A stretch of 64,000 nt of DNA from contig CM019696.1 of NCBI GenBank assembly GCA_009760885.1, positions 41,710,221-41,774,220 on the forward strand, written 5' to 3'. The translations under genes were made by a program, and so were the position numbers. The stretch comes from Achatina immaculata. Its lineage: Eukaryota; Mollusca; Gastropoda; Stylommatophora; Achatinidae. Shown piece after piece: positions 22,054-31,990 of this stretch (its first letter is position 1; each line of letters starts with the position of its first letter). A model generated the notes under the pieces. The model saw only the letters and a program-made list of their open reading frames with translations, did not search any database and had not been told where the DNA came from.

Positions 22054-22738
22054 ACCCTCTATCTTAATGCGAAGAAAACTAAACTGATGACAACTGACAA
22101 AACAAATAAGGCAGCTGAAATATACATCAAGGAAGAAAAATTGGATGAAGTGGAAAGTTTTTAATATCTTGGATCATTACTAACTAATAATGGAGATATG
22201 ATGAAGGAAATTCAAAGGAGGACATCTATCGCTCTTCAGAAAGTAAGACAACTAAAGAAGCTGTAGAGAGGAACAGACAAACTACAAAAATAAGATTGTT
22301 AAGGACATACATCTCTCCCATCCCAATATATGCTTGTGAGACCTGGACACTTAACAAAACAGCTGAGAAACACATAAATGCCCTTGAATGTAAATGCTAC
22401 AGAAGAGTTCTTCAAATATCATGGACACAAAAAAGAACAAATTTATCCATACTACAAGAACTTAATATTGAAGAAGGCTGGCTAGTAAAAAGGATTAAAC
22501 AGAGAAACGTAAATATTTTGGACATATTAAATGTCATGATAATCTAGAGAAGACCATCACGGAAGGGTACATAATGGGAACAAGAAAGAGAAGAAGACCA
22601 AAGCGAAGATGGCTGCAAGACACCGTTGATGATCTGCAAATGGAAGTATCAGCAGCAAGCCATCTTGCTCACAATCGAGAGGCTTACAGAAGTGCTGTTA
22701 GGAAGGCAAAGTTCCGCAAGGGACATGCAAATGACTGA
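22052..22738 (+). pseudogene. LINE-A 3' end inserted at the LINE-B tail
   Basis: Immediately after the (GAT)n tail of LINE-B comes LINE-A sequence from ETLYLNAKKTKLMTTDK onward: the connection domain, TYISPIPIYACETWTLNKTA, the WLVKRIKQRNVNILD segment, and the standard GRPKRRWLQD...FRKGHAND-stop ending at 22737. The open frame runs straight from LINE-B through an Asp run into LINE-A, an accidental fusion. The copy is 5'-truncated and broken by stops near 22164 and 22265 and by frameshifts. Confidence 0.88.
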
Positions 22739-22874
22739 ATCCTACAAAAACTGTGTTCTCTTACATTATCGTACGAAAGCCTATTGTTTTTTCTATTTAT
22801 AATTTTAAAAAATTTTACTTTCATAATTGTGGTTATTAATAGGTATGCACATTTTAGAAGTACAACCGACCACT

Positions 22875-23045
22875 ACATCATCATCATCATCATGTGCCGT
22901 GCCGACTGGCGTTGGCTATTATGCTTCTCCAGAGTACGCGATCCTTCATGCATGCCATCAGCTCAGTTGGTGATCTCCTCTCACACCATCCCGTCAGACT
23001 GTCCAGTATCATTTCTCTTGGTCTTCCTCTTGATCTTCTTTGTTC
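22875..23045 (-). pseudogene. LINE-B 3' end fragment with (GAT)n tail
   Basis: Minus-strand copy of the last ~165 bp of LINE-B with a short (GAT)n tail (ATC repeats at 22876-22892). Very similar to 10612-10775. Confidence 0.85.
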
Positions 23046-23319
23046 GTATAATTTCAGTTTAGACTACAATAGCTTTTTAAAAAAATATTGTTTTCTTACA
23101 CATGATGAACATTTCAGTAATCTAGGATCACAAACTTTTGTTTCCGCTTCAGATACTGAAATTGCATTCTAAGATTGTATTTTTTACGTCTCCTATACCA
23201 TGCACGGCGATAACCTCAGATGGCTGATGTACCACAGAGGTCAAAAACAGATATACCAGGCAAAGGTAAAATTTCAGAAAATTGAATTTTGTGCAGTTCA
23301 TTTTTGTTAATAGACACCA

Positions 23320-23735
23320 AATAAAGAGTCTTGAAATACTACATCGAGCCGGTACTGCTATATGGAAATTAATCATGGTCATTAACAAAAACAACAATTG
23401 GAGCAATAGAGACAACCGAAATGTGGTTCCTACGAGGACTGTAATAATAAAGAATGCGTAAGGAAAGTCAATGAGAAACGAATCTCAATAAACACACTTC
23501 GGGCGAGACAATCAAGGTTTATTGGTCATATAATGAGAAGAAGAGGTATAGAAAATATAGTGACAACAAGGTAAATTGGATACAGAAAAGGGAGAGGTAG
23601 ACCAAGAGAGAAAATCTTAGATAGCTTGACAGAATGGCATAGGAGAAGCACAAAAGAACTGATGAATAACATGAAAGATCGGAAATCGTGAAGAGACATG
23701 GTAGCCGACTCCTCCAGGAATGGCACATGATGACG
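23320..23735 (+). pseudogene. LINE-B-related 3' fragment
   Basis: Plus strand: a KYYIEPVLLYGN-like thumb segment, AIETTEMWFLRGL, a REKILDSLTEWHRRSTKELM block and a terminal RDMVADS segment, then GATGACGATGAC. More diverged than the other LINE-B copies, with stops. A related subfamily is possible. Confidence 0.7.
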
Positions 23736-24014
23736 ATGACATTATGTTTTGGCGTCAACAAACTTGCGAAATTACTTTTTCTCAGTAACACAAAATAATT
23801 AGTGTATAAGTATATAACTATACACGAGGCCACTGCAGTAAAGCTGTGATACTAAAATGTATAAACTAGGGAAAAAGTAGAAACAGCTTTATTACTTAAC
23901 GATTACAACTTTGTGACGTTTCGAACCTTAATCATACAAAAACACACAGGACGAAGAAATAGAGAGATGAGATAAATAATTTTTAAAATGAAATAAGCAT
24001 TTAGCTGTAACGTT

Positions 24015-24066
24015 TGTGTGTGTGTGTGTGTGAGTGTGTGTGTGTGTGTGTGTATGTGTGTGTTGC
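24015..24066. repeat. (TG)n microsatellite
   Basis: Interrupted GT repeats; a second short GT tract lies at 24124-24150. Confidence 0.95.
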
Positions 24067-24235
24067 AATGTGCAGGTTGAAAAAACTCATCAGAGTGATG
24101 TTGTCGGTGTCATCATGTGACAAATTGTGTGTGTGTGTGCGTGTGGGTGTGTTAATTATTTATTTATTCTTCCAAGTCAAGACTTTGTATGATAACAGGT
24201 TCATATTTTTTGTTTCCTATCTCTCTATGCATCAG

Positions 24236-24325
24236 CATACCATATTGCTCACAACCGAGAGGCCTACAGGAGTGCTGGTAGGGAAGCAAAGTTCCCCAAG
24301 GGACATGCACATGAATGAATGAATC
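24236..24325 (+). pseudogene. LINE-A extreme 3' end
   Basis: About 85 bp of the LINE-A terminus (CTCACAACCGAGAGGCCTAC through AAGGGACATGCAC) followed by (ATGA)n. One of the shortest copies; the left junction is preceded by ATCAGCATACCATATTG. Confidence 0.8.
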
Positions 24326-24359
24326 TCTCTAGTGGTACTCAATCTCTTGCACCACCCCT

Positions 24360-24360
<1 letters not shown>

Positions 24361-24395
<35 letters not shown>

Positions 24396-24427
24396 ACACA
24401 CGCACATTCTCTCTCTCTCTCTCGTAC
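24361..24427. repeat. (CT)n microsatellite
   Basis: CT repeats with an embedded CACACACG interruption, just left of the hairpin cassettes. Confidence 0.95.
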
Positions 24428-24529
24428 TTCCTCTCACTCTGGAGATGTACAATAATTTCTTTTGGCATTGCCTTCTCTTTCTCTCATGGGATGTACATGG
24501 ATAATTTGGTATTTTCTTTTAACTCTTTC

Positions 24530-24710
24530 TTCCTTCTCTCTCTCTCTCTCGCTCTCTCTGTCAGTCCATGATTCTACTTATTCTCTGCTGAAACAGACCT
24601 AGGAAGGTGGCAGGACTGAACGTGCAGAAATAAAAACGGGCTCTGTTCCTGCACGTTCACATCAAGTACCGAACTCTGTGAGCAGGGCCAATAACTCTCT
24701 CTCTCTCTCT

Positions 24711-24752
<42 letters not shown>

Positions 24753-24894
24753 CTCTCTGTCAGTCCATGATTCTACTTATTCTCTGCTGAAACAGACCTA
24801 GGAAGGTGGCAGGACTGAACGTGCAGAAATAAAAACGGGCTCTGTTCCTGCACGTTCACATCAAGTACCGAACTCTGTGAGCAGGGCCAGTAAC
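24530..24894 (-). repeat. Two hairpin cassettes separated by (TC)n
   Basis: Two nearly identical ~136-bp cassettes (24560-24695 and 24759-24894), each with GAACGTGCAG and CTGCACGTTC arms (24618/24649 and 24817/24848), separated by a (TC)n tract with a C-run at 24711-24719. The right one joins directly to Tx1-like LINE sequence. The left one stands alone within (TC)n, as a minimal 3'-end-only copy would. Confidence 0.8.
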
Positions 24895-25850
24895 TTGGTG
24901 TGTGTGGGTCCGCCTGAGCTTTAGGGATTGTGTTCAACATTATGGCTTTGTAGATGCTTACTTGTTGCGCTGTGTGTGTCTCTATGGTGTTCTGTATCGT
25001 TATTAAACGGTGGCTGTCACTGTTTTGCATTCATAGAAAATGTGTTCTTCTGTTTCTAGTGTGTTTCTCCTGCATAGGCAACATAGTGCGTTGTTTCTGT
25101 GTGTTTGTCTGTGTATCGTGGGTGTCAAGTTTTATATGAGTCTGAATGTGATTTCTCTGGCTTTTGGTGTGATGTTCCTGAGAAGGAGGTTTTTGAAAGT
25201 GTCAGTGTAGTCTAGTATGCGGTATCTGGGTTCCTTTTAAATCCTAAGGTGTAATGGCGGTGGTTGATTTCTGTCGAGATGTTTGTATATGTGATTTGTC
25301 TTGCAATGAATGATTGTTTCGTATTCTTAAATTCCTTGTATGCATTTTTGTAGAACGGCGGTAGTGTGCCAAAGTGATGTGCCTGCGAGTTGTTTGCGGG
25401 ACTAAATTTGATAGTCTAAGTCCCATGTAGTAGTGAGCTAGCGGGTGCTGGTTTGGGTGTTTGATGATGCGACCTACGTGGCTGATTCTGAGTGCTGTAT
25501 TTTTTTTTTTTATATCCTGTAAGGCAATTCCTCCGTGTAGTTTGCCCTGTATGAGGGTTTTATATTTAATGTTTCGGAGAGTGTTTGTGAAAATAAAGTA
25601 TCTGATTTGTTTATTTAATTGGATTTCTACTGTAGGGGGGGGGTCTAGTACTGTATGTGTGTATAATATTTTTGGAATGATGTATGTGTTTACTATGGTG
25701 TTTCTACCAAAATGGTTGCTGTTTTGTATTTGTATTGTTGTAACATGTCTGTGATTTTTGTTACGAGGTTGTACCATGTGGGCTTGTGTATTTTGTCCGG
25801 GTGTGATGGGAAAGTGAGACTGTATAGGTCGATGTTGTGGTTCTGTCTAG
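24895..25850 (-). pseudogene. Tx1-like LINE, second copy, 3' third only
   Basis: Aligns by eye with 12549-13330: the same 3' UTR words (CAACATTATGGCTTTGTAGA), the same C-terminal frame (25244-25777, 177 codons, with NKHRHVTTIQIQ-like and RYFIFTNTLRNIKYKTLIQ segments) and the same order. This copy has intact LINE sequence where the first carries a Penelope-like insertion. It is cut at 25850 by a Penelope-type coding piece. One (T)10 run and several indels break it. Confidence 0.78.
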
Positions 25851-26409
25851 CGCTTGAGAACAGCTACATTCAGGAATATGGGAAGCTGAAACCATGTGCT
25901 TTAAACTTGTTATTCAGCTGCATCTAACATTCTCCACTTCAACAATCATAATCCCTTCCCATTAAGTTCCACTCCCTTCTCACTTGTTACACATAGTTAA
26001 GAACCTCTTCACAGCATTACATTACAACCTCTCTACCCCAACTGTAATCACCTATTTCACCTTCTCCTGGCTAGGTTACCATTGTATCACTCTCTCCTCC
26101 TCCAGTTCCTCACCTACCACCCTCAATTACGACCCACCTATCACAGATCACACGTCTCCAAATAAATACTCTCTACACTCTAATATGCACATTTCTGAAC
26201 ACAGCGTAGGACACGCCACAGCTTCTTACAAGTTTCAACTAAGTACTCTCTTATTTCATTTTTTTTCTTTACATAGCATTCATGCGAATTTTTACGTTAT
26301 CTTCTCTCTCAATCTCTTCGTCCTATGTGTTTTTGTATGATTAAGGTCCAGAACGTCACAAATGTGTACTCGTTAAGTAACAAAGCTGTTTCTACTTTTT
26401 TCTAGTTTA
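25845..26409 (+). pseudogene. Penelope-like 3' end: GIY-YIG C-terminus and terminal arm
   Basis: Begins with LALENSYIQEYGKLKPCALN, the C-terminal end of the GIY-YIG domain ORF seen intact at 36700-37082, then about 480 bp of 3' sequence and the arm TTTTGTATGATTAAGGTCC, AGAACGTCACAAATG, ACAAAGCTGTTTCTAC. The N-terminal and RT portions are missing. Confidence 0.72.
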
Positions 26410-26424
26410 TACTTTTTCTCAGTA

Positions 26425-26815
26425 GCAACAATCAGGAGCAGACTGTAGACTTTAACGTCACAAACAGAAATTAAAATTTACCTGTTGGAATGAAATAGCA
26501 CAAAAGGGCCCTGAACATATTCATAAAGGAATAAGAAAAGCAAGAAAAACGTCTGAGAATAACTGGCTCCTCAGCCAATAATAAGAAAAGAAATAGGTAT
26601 CATTAGTTAGAAACTTAAATGTCACGATGATCTAGAAATAGTGGAGAAGAAACATACAATAGTGGAGGTTATGATTTTCAGGAAACAAGGAGGAGATTGA
26701 TTGATCTTTGTTTCAAAATGGTTAAGAATTGGGCACGCAGGCCCGTCTGACATTCTGCCCTTTATCATACATCTTTCGCTCTATTCCAGACATTCTACGA
26801 ATATGCTGTTCGTGT
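26425..26815. other. Mostly unassigned; weak LINE-A trace
   Basis: A stretch around 26590-26690 (GAAACTTAAATGTCACGATG and following) echoes the LINE-A KRxNLKYFGHxKRHDN segment on the plus strand. Otherwise nothing recognised. Confidence 0.35.
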
Positions 26816-26817
26816 AA

Positions 26818-28070
26818 CATTCATTTATTCATTTGCATGTCCCATGAGGAACTTTGCCACCCTAACAGCACACCTGTAGGCCTCTCGGTTGTCAGCAAGA
26901 TGGCCTGCTTCTGATGCATCCATTTGCAGATCATCAACGATGTCTTGCAGCCATCTTCGCCTTGGTCTTCCTCTGTTTCTTTTTCCCATTACGTATCCTT
27001 CCAAGACGGTTTTCTCTAGATTATCATGACGTTTAATGTGTCCAAAATATTTAGGTTTTCTCTCTTTGATACTCTTTACTAGCCAGCCTTCTTCAATATT
27101 AAGTTATTGTAGTATGGATATATTTGTTGTTTTTTGTGTCCCTGATATTTTAATAACACTTCTGTAGCATTTACATTCAAAGGGATTTATGTGTTTCTCA
27201 GCTATTTTGTGTCCAGGTCTCACAGGCATATGTTGCGATGGGAAAAATGCATGCCCTTAAAAATCTTATTTTTATAGTTCTGTCTGTTCCTCTCCACAGA
27301 TTCTTTAGTTGTTTTACTTTCTGAAGAGCGATAGATGTCCTCCTTTTAATTTCCCTCATTGTATCTCCATTATTAGTTAGCAGTGATCCAAGATATTAAA
27401 AACTCTCCACTTCTTCCAATTTTTCCTCATTGATACATATATCAGCTGCCTTGTTTGTTTTGTCAGTTGTCATCAATTTAGTCTTCTTCGCATTAAGATA
27501 GAGGTTTTGCTCTTCGGTGTTCTTACGGACTGACATAATTAGTTTTTCCATTCCTTTTTGTGTTGTGGACAGTAATACTGTGTCATCAGCATATCTAATC
27601 TCTGGTAGTTCATAATCTCCAATTGTTATGGCCTCGTAATTTTCTTTGTCTATATTTTCTCTAACATTCCTCATTATATTTTCAGTATACAAGTTAAATA
27701 AGTAAGGTGACAATATGCACCCCTGACGGACCCCTTGTTTTATGTCAAACTAAGTTGTTGTTTCACCATTTATTCTTACTGGTGCTTGTTGGTCTAGATA
27801 CAGCAGTGATGTTAATTGTATCAAATGTGTTGGAAATCCCATTTTTTCCATTACTTCTCAAAGTTTCTGGTGCTGTACACAATCAAATGCCTTTGAGTAG
27901 TCTATAAAGGCTAAATATAGATTCACATTAAATTCTCTGCATTTCTCTATTATTAATCTTATATTGAATATATGATTTCTTGACCCTCTTCCTCGCCTGA
28001 AACCAGCTTGGACCATATTGACTTCTTCTATTTTCTTAAGAAGTCTACTCATTATGATTTTCATGTAACA
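26818..28070 (-). pseudogene. LINE-A, longest 3' copy (RT plus C-terminus)
   Basis: Minus strand from 28070: NMVQAGFRRGRGSRNHIFNI, LYLAFIDYSKAFDCVQHQ, a GC.LSPYLFNLYTENI block at about 27715, [20 protein letters not shown] (catalytic YADD kept), YLNAKKTKLMTTDKTN, a connection region ending WRGTDRTIKIRFLRACIF, and the usual GRPRRRWLQD-type end with tail at 26818-26832. Frameshifts lie near 27713-27860 and after 27240. It supplies the half of the protein missing from 15640-17575, so together they outline the family's layout: leader, endonuclease, RT, C-terminal basic box, tetranucleotide tail. Confidence 0.87.
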
Positions 28071-28617
28071 AACATAATTAATATTGAAGCTGAGAGACAT
28101 AAAATAAAATACAACATTTACATTTCGCTCTTATCCATTCACTCAGTACAGAAGTAACTACATACATATATAAATGACTATCTACAAAACAAAAATTTCG
28201 GGAGTATTCAGAATAAACAATTAACTGGGGTATCACTGACACTGTAAACAGCACACTCACTGAGTTAGGTCCTCAAACAAACCAGAAACCAATGATGCTT
28301 ATGGTAGATAAATATAGATATTGGAATAAACATTTTCTCCAGTGACATTTCAGCTTACATGGTCAGTAAAAACCCCAGAAAACTTGGTACATGTATATCT
28401 TAAGGCCAGGCACTTCTTCTGTGCACAAAAAACTCGTAAATGAATATTACGCATATATCAAAAACATGTGAGAGAAGATGTATGAGCTGTGTAACTTCTC
28501 TTATTTTCAAGCATATAACGCGTCCATTACTATCAGAAACTTTCAAATAAGTTACCATATATAACAAACACCTACGTATACAATGCTCATGTGGATGACT
28601 GTATTAATTTAGGAAGG
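28071..28617. other. Unassigned AT-rich sequence
   Basis: Nothing recognised. Confidence 0.35.
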
Positions 28618-28815
28618 TAGGTATATATGTATGTATGTACGTACGTATGTACATATGTATGTATGTACTATGCACGTATGTACATATGTCTATATGCACG
28701 TTCATAGTATGTATATATGTGTATGTATGTGTATATGTATGCACGTATATACGTATTTTTGTATGTATGTATATATGTGCTGGTATGTATACGTATATGT
28801 ATATATATGCAGCAC
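28618..28815. repeat. (TATG)n / (TACG)n microsatellite
   Basis: Tetranucleotide TATG and TACG repeats with interruptions. Open frames rich in Cys, Tyr, Met and Val across it are artefacts. Confidence 0.93.
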
Positions 28816-28999
28816 CTGTGTGGAATAGAGAGAATAAATCAGATTTCGCACTCGGTCTTCACGACATACTCATAAGTTGAAAAAAATTCATTTAAAAAGT
28901 CAAAGACCTGACTGAAACTTTCTAAGAAGCGTCATCAATAAAAGTTCACTTGCACGTGGTGTTTGAGGGACTCTCCTGCGCTTGTTTTTCTTGGCGGAA

Positions 29000-29115
29000 A
29001 TTCGACGATGTATTGTTAACAAAGATTCGGCGATGTATTGTTAACAAAGATTCGGCCGTGTACAGCTAACAATGATTCGGAGGTGTACTGCTAACAGTGA
29101 TTCGATGGTGTACTG
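29000..29115. repeat. 25-bp minisatellite
   Basis: About five degrading copies of CGATGTATTGTTAACAAAGATTCGG. The middle of each unit, GTTAAC, is itself palindromic. Confidence 0.85.
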
Positions 29116-29655
29116 TTAATAACGAATCCCGCTGAAATCTTAGGCCCGTATTCCTGACCGTCAGTGCAGGGACCGACCGTCGTCCACCTAGAAGTAAGGG
29201 TTAGTTTGGATTTAGCCAGTACAGGTCATTCAGTTTTAATTCTTAATCTTGACTGATCTGTGATTTTGTTTTATATATTAGCCAAATTAACTATATAAAA
29301 CTTTTTCCTACGTTATGTTTTTTGTATTATATATTAGCTAAGTGAACTATTTAAAACTTTTTCCTACTTTATTTTTTTGTTTTGTTTTCTGTGTAACAAT
29401 TTTTTCTGTATTGTTCATGAATGGACTTGGGCCAAACTAATATTTAAATTTTACTAATAAACCTCTACCATTTGTAAAGTTGTATAACTCTCATTGGCAG
29501 GTTACGGTGAACAAAGAACCAAACCGGTGTATAGTGTGCTTGTTATGTGCCTATATTAGGGTGCTTAAGGCTTACGCATTTGTGTCAGCCTGAACGCAGC
29601 TTTAAGGATTTATATTATCTACAACGATATATGTATTATTGAATTACACTTTATA
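29116..29655. other. Unassigned sequence
   Basis: No gene or repeat family recognised. A local duplication (TATATATTAGC...AACTATxTAAAACTTTTTCCTAC) occurs at 29271-29310 and 29331-29370. Confidence 0.4.
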
Positions 29656-30470
29656 CTTCATTCATTCATTCAGTCCTCTGCAGTCCCAGTGGAGCATGAG
29701 GCATCAACAAAGGTTCTCTAGCCAATCCTGTCTTGAGCAAGTCAGGATACCTCAAACCATGTCTTTACTGCTCCTTTAGTTCTTCCTGCACTGTGGGTCT
29801 CCATGTTCCCAGTGGCCTGCCCCTCTTTCTTTTCTCTTGCAGTGTCCAAGACAAGGCGGTATAGGGGTGTCTTGTTCTTTCCATTCGTAGCATGTGGCCC
29901 AGCCATTTCCATCTTCATCTTTTGGCCTCTTTAGTAATGTTCTCAATGCCTGTTCGTTTGGTTGTTTCCTCACTTGTCACATGTTCTTCCCAGCGTATTC
30001 TGAAATTTTTCCTGAGGCATCTCCCTTCATGTTCTCTCAGTTTACTTTCAATTCTCTGACTGGTTCTCCTTGTTACAGCAGCATTTAATGATATGAACCG
30101 AACATTGGATTTATAGCTTCTGAACTTGAGGCTTGTACAGAGAATGGGACATTTTAATATGTTCTCTAATTTGTTAATGGCATAAGATGCCTGTCCAGTT
30201 CTTGTGAATATTTTTTCTCAGTATTGCTGTCTGTTGAAATGAGGCTTCCAAGGTACTTAAAGTATTGTACTTCTTCAACTTTTTGTCCCAGCTGAGATTG
30301 ATTCTCATGATCTTAGTCTTGTCTGGATGTATATTCAGACATGCTGATCTAGCTATTTCGTACATCCTAGTTGTCTTCTCCTTTATGTTTTTGTGGGTAT
30401 GTGAGAGTAGGCCAATATCGTCTGTGAAGTCACAATCCTCTAGATGATTTGTGAGCCCTCAGGTTAATTC
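29656..30470 (-). pseudogene. LINE 3' end, C-related, with (GAAT)n tail
   Basis: Minus strand: an ARSACLNIHPDKTKIMRINL segment (the post-YADD region of LINE RTs), a QFFRYLKYLGSL-like spacing at 30250-30300, and a C-terminal WKEQDTPIPPCLGHCKRKERG region ending in an ALCPT/LMLHWDCRGL-type end near 29680. The tail is (GAAT)n at 29660-29674. Heavily broken. The terminal ALCP motif is familiar from RTE-like endonuclease/RT LINEs. I separate it from LINE-A because the coding sequence differs. Confidence 0.65.
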
Positions 30471-30734
30471 TTAGGTCTGTTATTGGTGGCAGTCTTCATT
30501 ATCCAGTCCATACCGATCAGGAAAATAAGTGGGGATACATCATTGTCTTATTCCTGTTTTTATCTGAAACCATGTGGTTTGTTGTCTTTCATGCAACTCT
30601 GGTTGCCTGCACATATCTTTTATATTTGTCATTTTTTTCAGGAAGTCCATAGGCCAGCAGCATCTTCCATAAGGAAGGATAATAGATACTACTGAAGGTC
30701 TACTCGAAGTCCACAAAGTTTAGTTACAAAGAGG

Positions 30735-30835
30735 AGTTCCATTCTAGCGATTATTCAATAATTGTTCTCATGAGGAATAATTGGTCGGTACATGATCTCC
30801 CCTTCCAGAACCCTGCCTGTAAACTGTGGCTATCA
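30735..30835 (-). pseudogene. Small RT fragment
   Basis: The minus strand reads QAGFWKGRSCTDQLFLMRTI, the conserved RT block of LINE-C-like elements. Only about 30 codons survive before unrelated minisatellite sequence. Confidence 0.7.
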
Positions 30836-30895
30836 TCAGAGGCTGGCATCTCCGTACTCCGGGGATTCCTATCTGTGCTCCGCCCTCCTTTCAAA

Positions 30896-31030
30896 CATCC
30901 ACTGAAGTGTGCGCCTGCTGATGGGGCCAGCCACTGAAGTGTGGGCCTGCTGATGGGGCCAGCCACTGAAGTATGGGCCTGCTGATGGGGCCAGCCACTG
31001 AAGTGTGGGCCTGCTGATGGGGCCAGCCAC
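30896..31030. repeat. 32-bp minisatellite
   Basis: Four copies of CACTGAAGTGTGGGCCTGCT followed by GATGGGGCCAGC, nearly identical. Confidence 0.93.
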
Positions 31031-31111
31031 GCCCTGGTTGTGGGTAACACGCGCTAACCCACCTCTTTCAGAAAAAAAACGTCCACTTCCTTCCCCTCCC
31101 CCTGTTCAATT

Positions 31112-31228
31112 ATCCGCCTGATGTGATTGCCGTCATTCCACCCGATGTCGTCCGCCTGATGTGATTGCCGTCATTCCATCCGATGTCGTCCGCCTGATGT
31201 GATTGCCGTCATTCCACCCGATGTCGTC
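31112..31228. repeat. 38-bp tandem triplicate
   Basis: Three copies of CCGCCTGATGTGATTGCCGT plus CATTCCACCCGATGTCGT. On the minus strand the unit reads within the frame downstream of the RNase H remnant, so it may again have arisen within transposon sequence. Confidence 0.92.
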
Positions 31229-31229
31229 C

Positions 31230-31990
31230 TCCATACGCAGCCTATCCAAGCTGACTCTTGCAGTCTCCTCCTTGTCCATTCTTAGGGTTTCCAGAATTGA
31301 TGCCGTGCCTGCCAGCTTGTCCGCTTTCTCATTGCTTTAACTCCCGCATGACCTGGGCAGTAGATCCACGTCAAACTGGATAACCCAGACCCCCCTAGAA
31401 GCTGGACCCACTCCCTGCGGAAGAAATGTCTCTCGATTCTCCATAACATGTTTTGGGAGTACATTGACCTCATGTGAGTTGCCCTGCTTCTTCAACCAGG
31501 AAATTGCGTATGATGCTACCTACCTGCACCTGCATTCTCACGTTCCGAGCGCTGCTTACATAGATTCCTGATTATTCTATCAACAAATGTGTCGTTGTGG
31601 TACACAACATAGCCCATTCATTTTTTTTTAGGTCTCATGTCACTGACCCGTCTGAGAAGATCACAGAGTCACGTGGTTTGGAGTGATTCTGAATTTGTTC
31701 CTGCACCTGGTCCTCTGTTCTACCCTGAGCTCAGTCTCGGCATTCACGGCCAAGTTGGATCACGACCTTCATTAGATTATTTGGCACTTTAGTCCATTCC
31801 ATTTCTAGGCAAATCTGCTCTGGGTCGCAGACTGCTGACAGTGTCTCTTCTGCCTCGGCCATCCACTATCTGCCTGTTCCCTCTCCAAATGTTTTCTCCA
31901 CGCTTTAAAAGTACCCTACAGAAGATTTTGTATCCATCATAGTACCGGGCACTTATATAAGATTTTACATTTGCCACATTACATTCGAGC
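31230..31990 (-). pseudogene. RNase H domain remnant of a LINE
   Basis: The minus strand carries LTWIYCPGHAGVKAMRKRTS, matching the C-terminal box of the ribonuclease H domain of Jockey/CR1/I-type LINEs (usually CPGHAGVxGNExAD). Upstream pieces near 31680-31760 are consistent with the rest of the domain but broken by many stops. The N-terminal catalytic acidic residues could not be located with confidence. It is probably the 3' part of the same LINE group as 36004-38180. Confidence 0.6.

Larger units (their letters stand above)
23773..26424. mobile_element. Composite Penelope-like insertion flanked by a 15-bp direct repeat
   Basis: TACTTTTTCTCAGTA occurs at 23773-23787 and 26410-26424, bracketing the whole block like a target-site duplication. 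Inside the left copy is the inverted terminal arm (23829-23985, from GGCCACTGCAG through AAAATGTATAAAC to ACACACAGGACGAAG). Inside the right copy is the matching arm in the opposite orientation, ending CTAGTTTA at 26409. The interior holds a (TG)n tract, a LINE-A scrap, two (TC)n-hairpin cassettes, a Tx1-like LINE piece and a Penelope-type C-terminal coding piece. I infer an insertion with inverted ends that later collected other elements. Confidence 0.6.

Noticed and set aside
28631..28880. Cys/Tyr-rich small secreted protein or toxin-like ORF
   Set aside because: Tetranucleotide TATG/TACG repeat read in frame; the cysteines come from TGC/TGT within the repeat.
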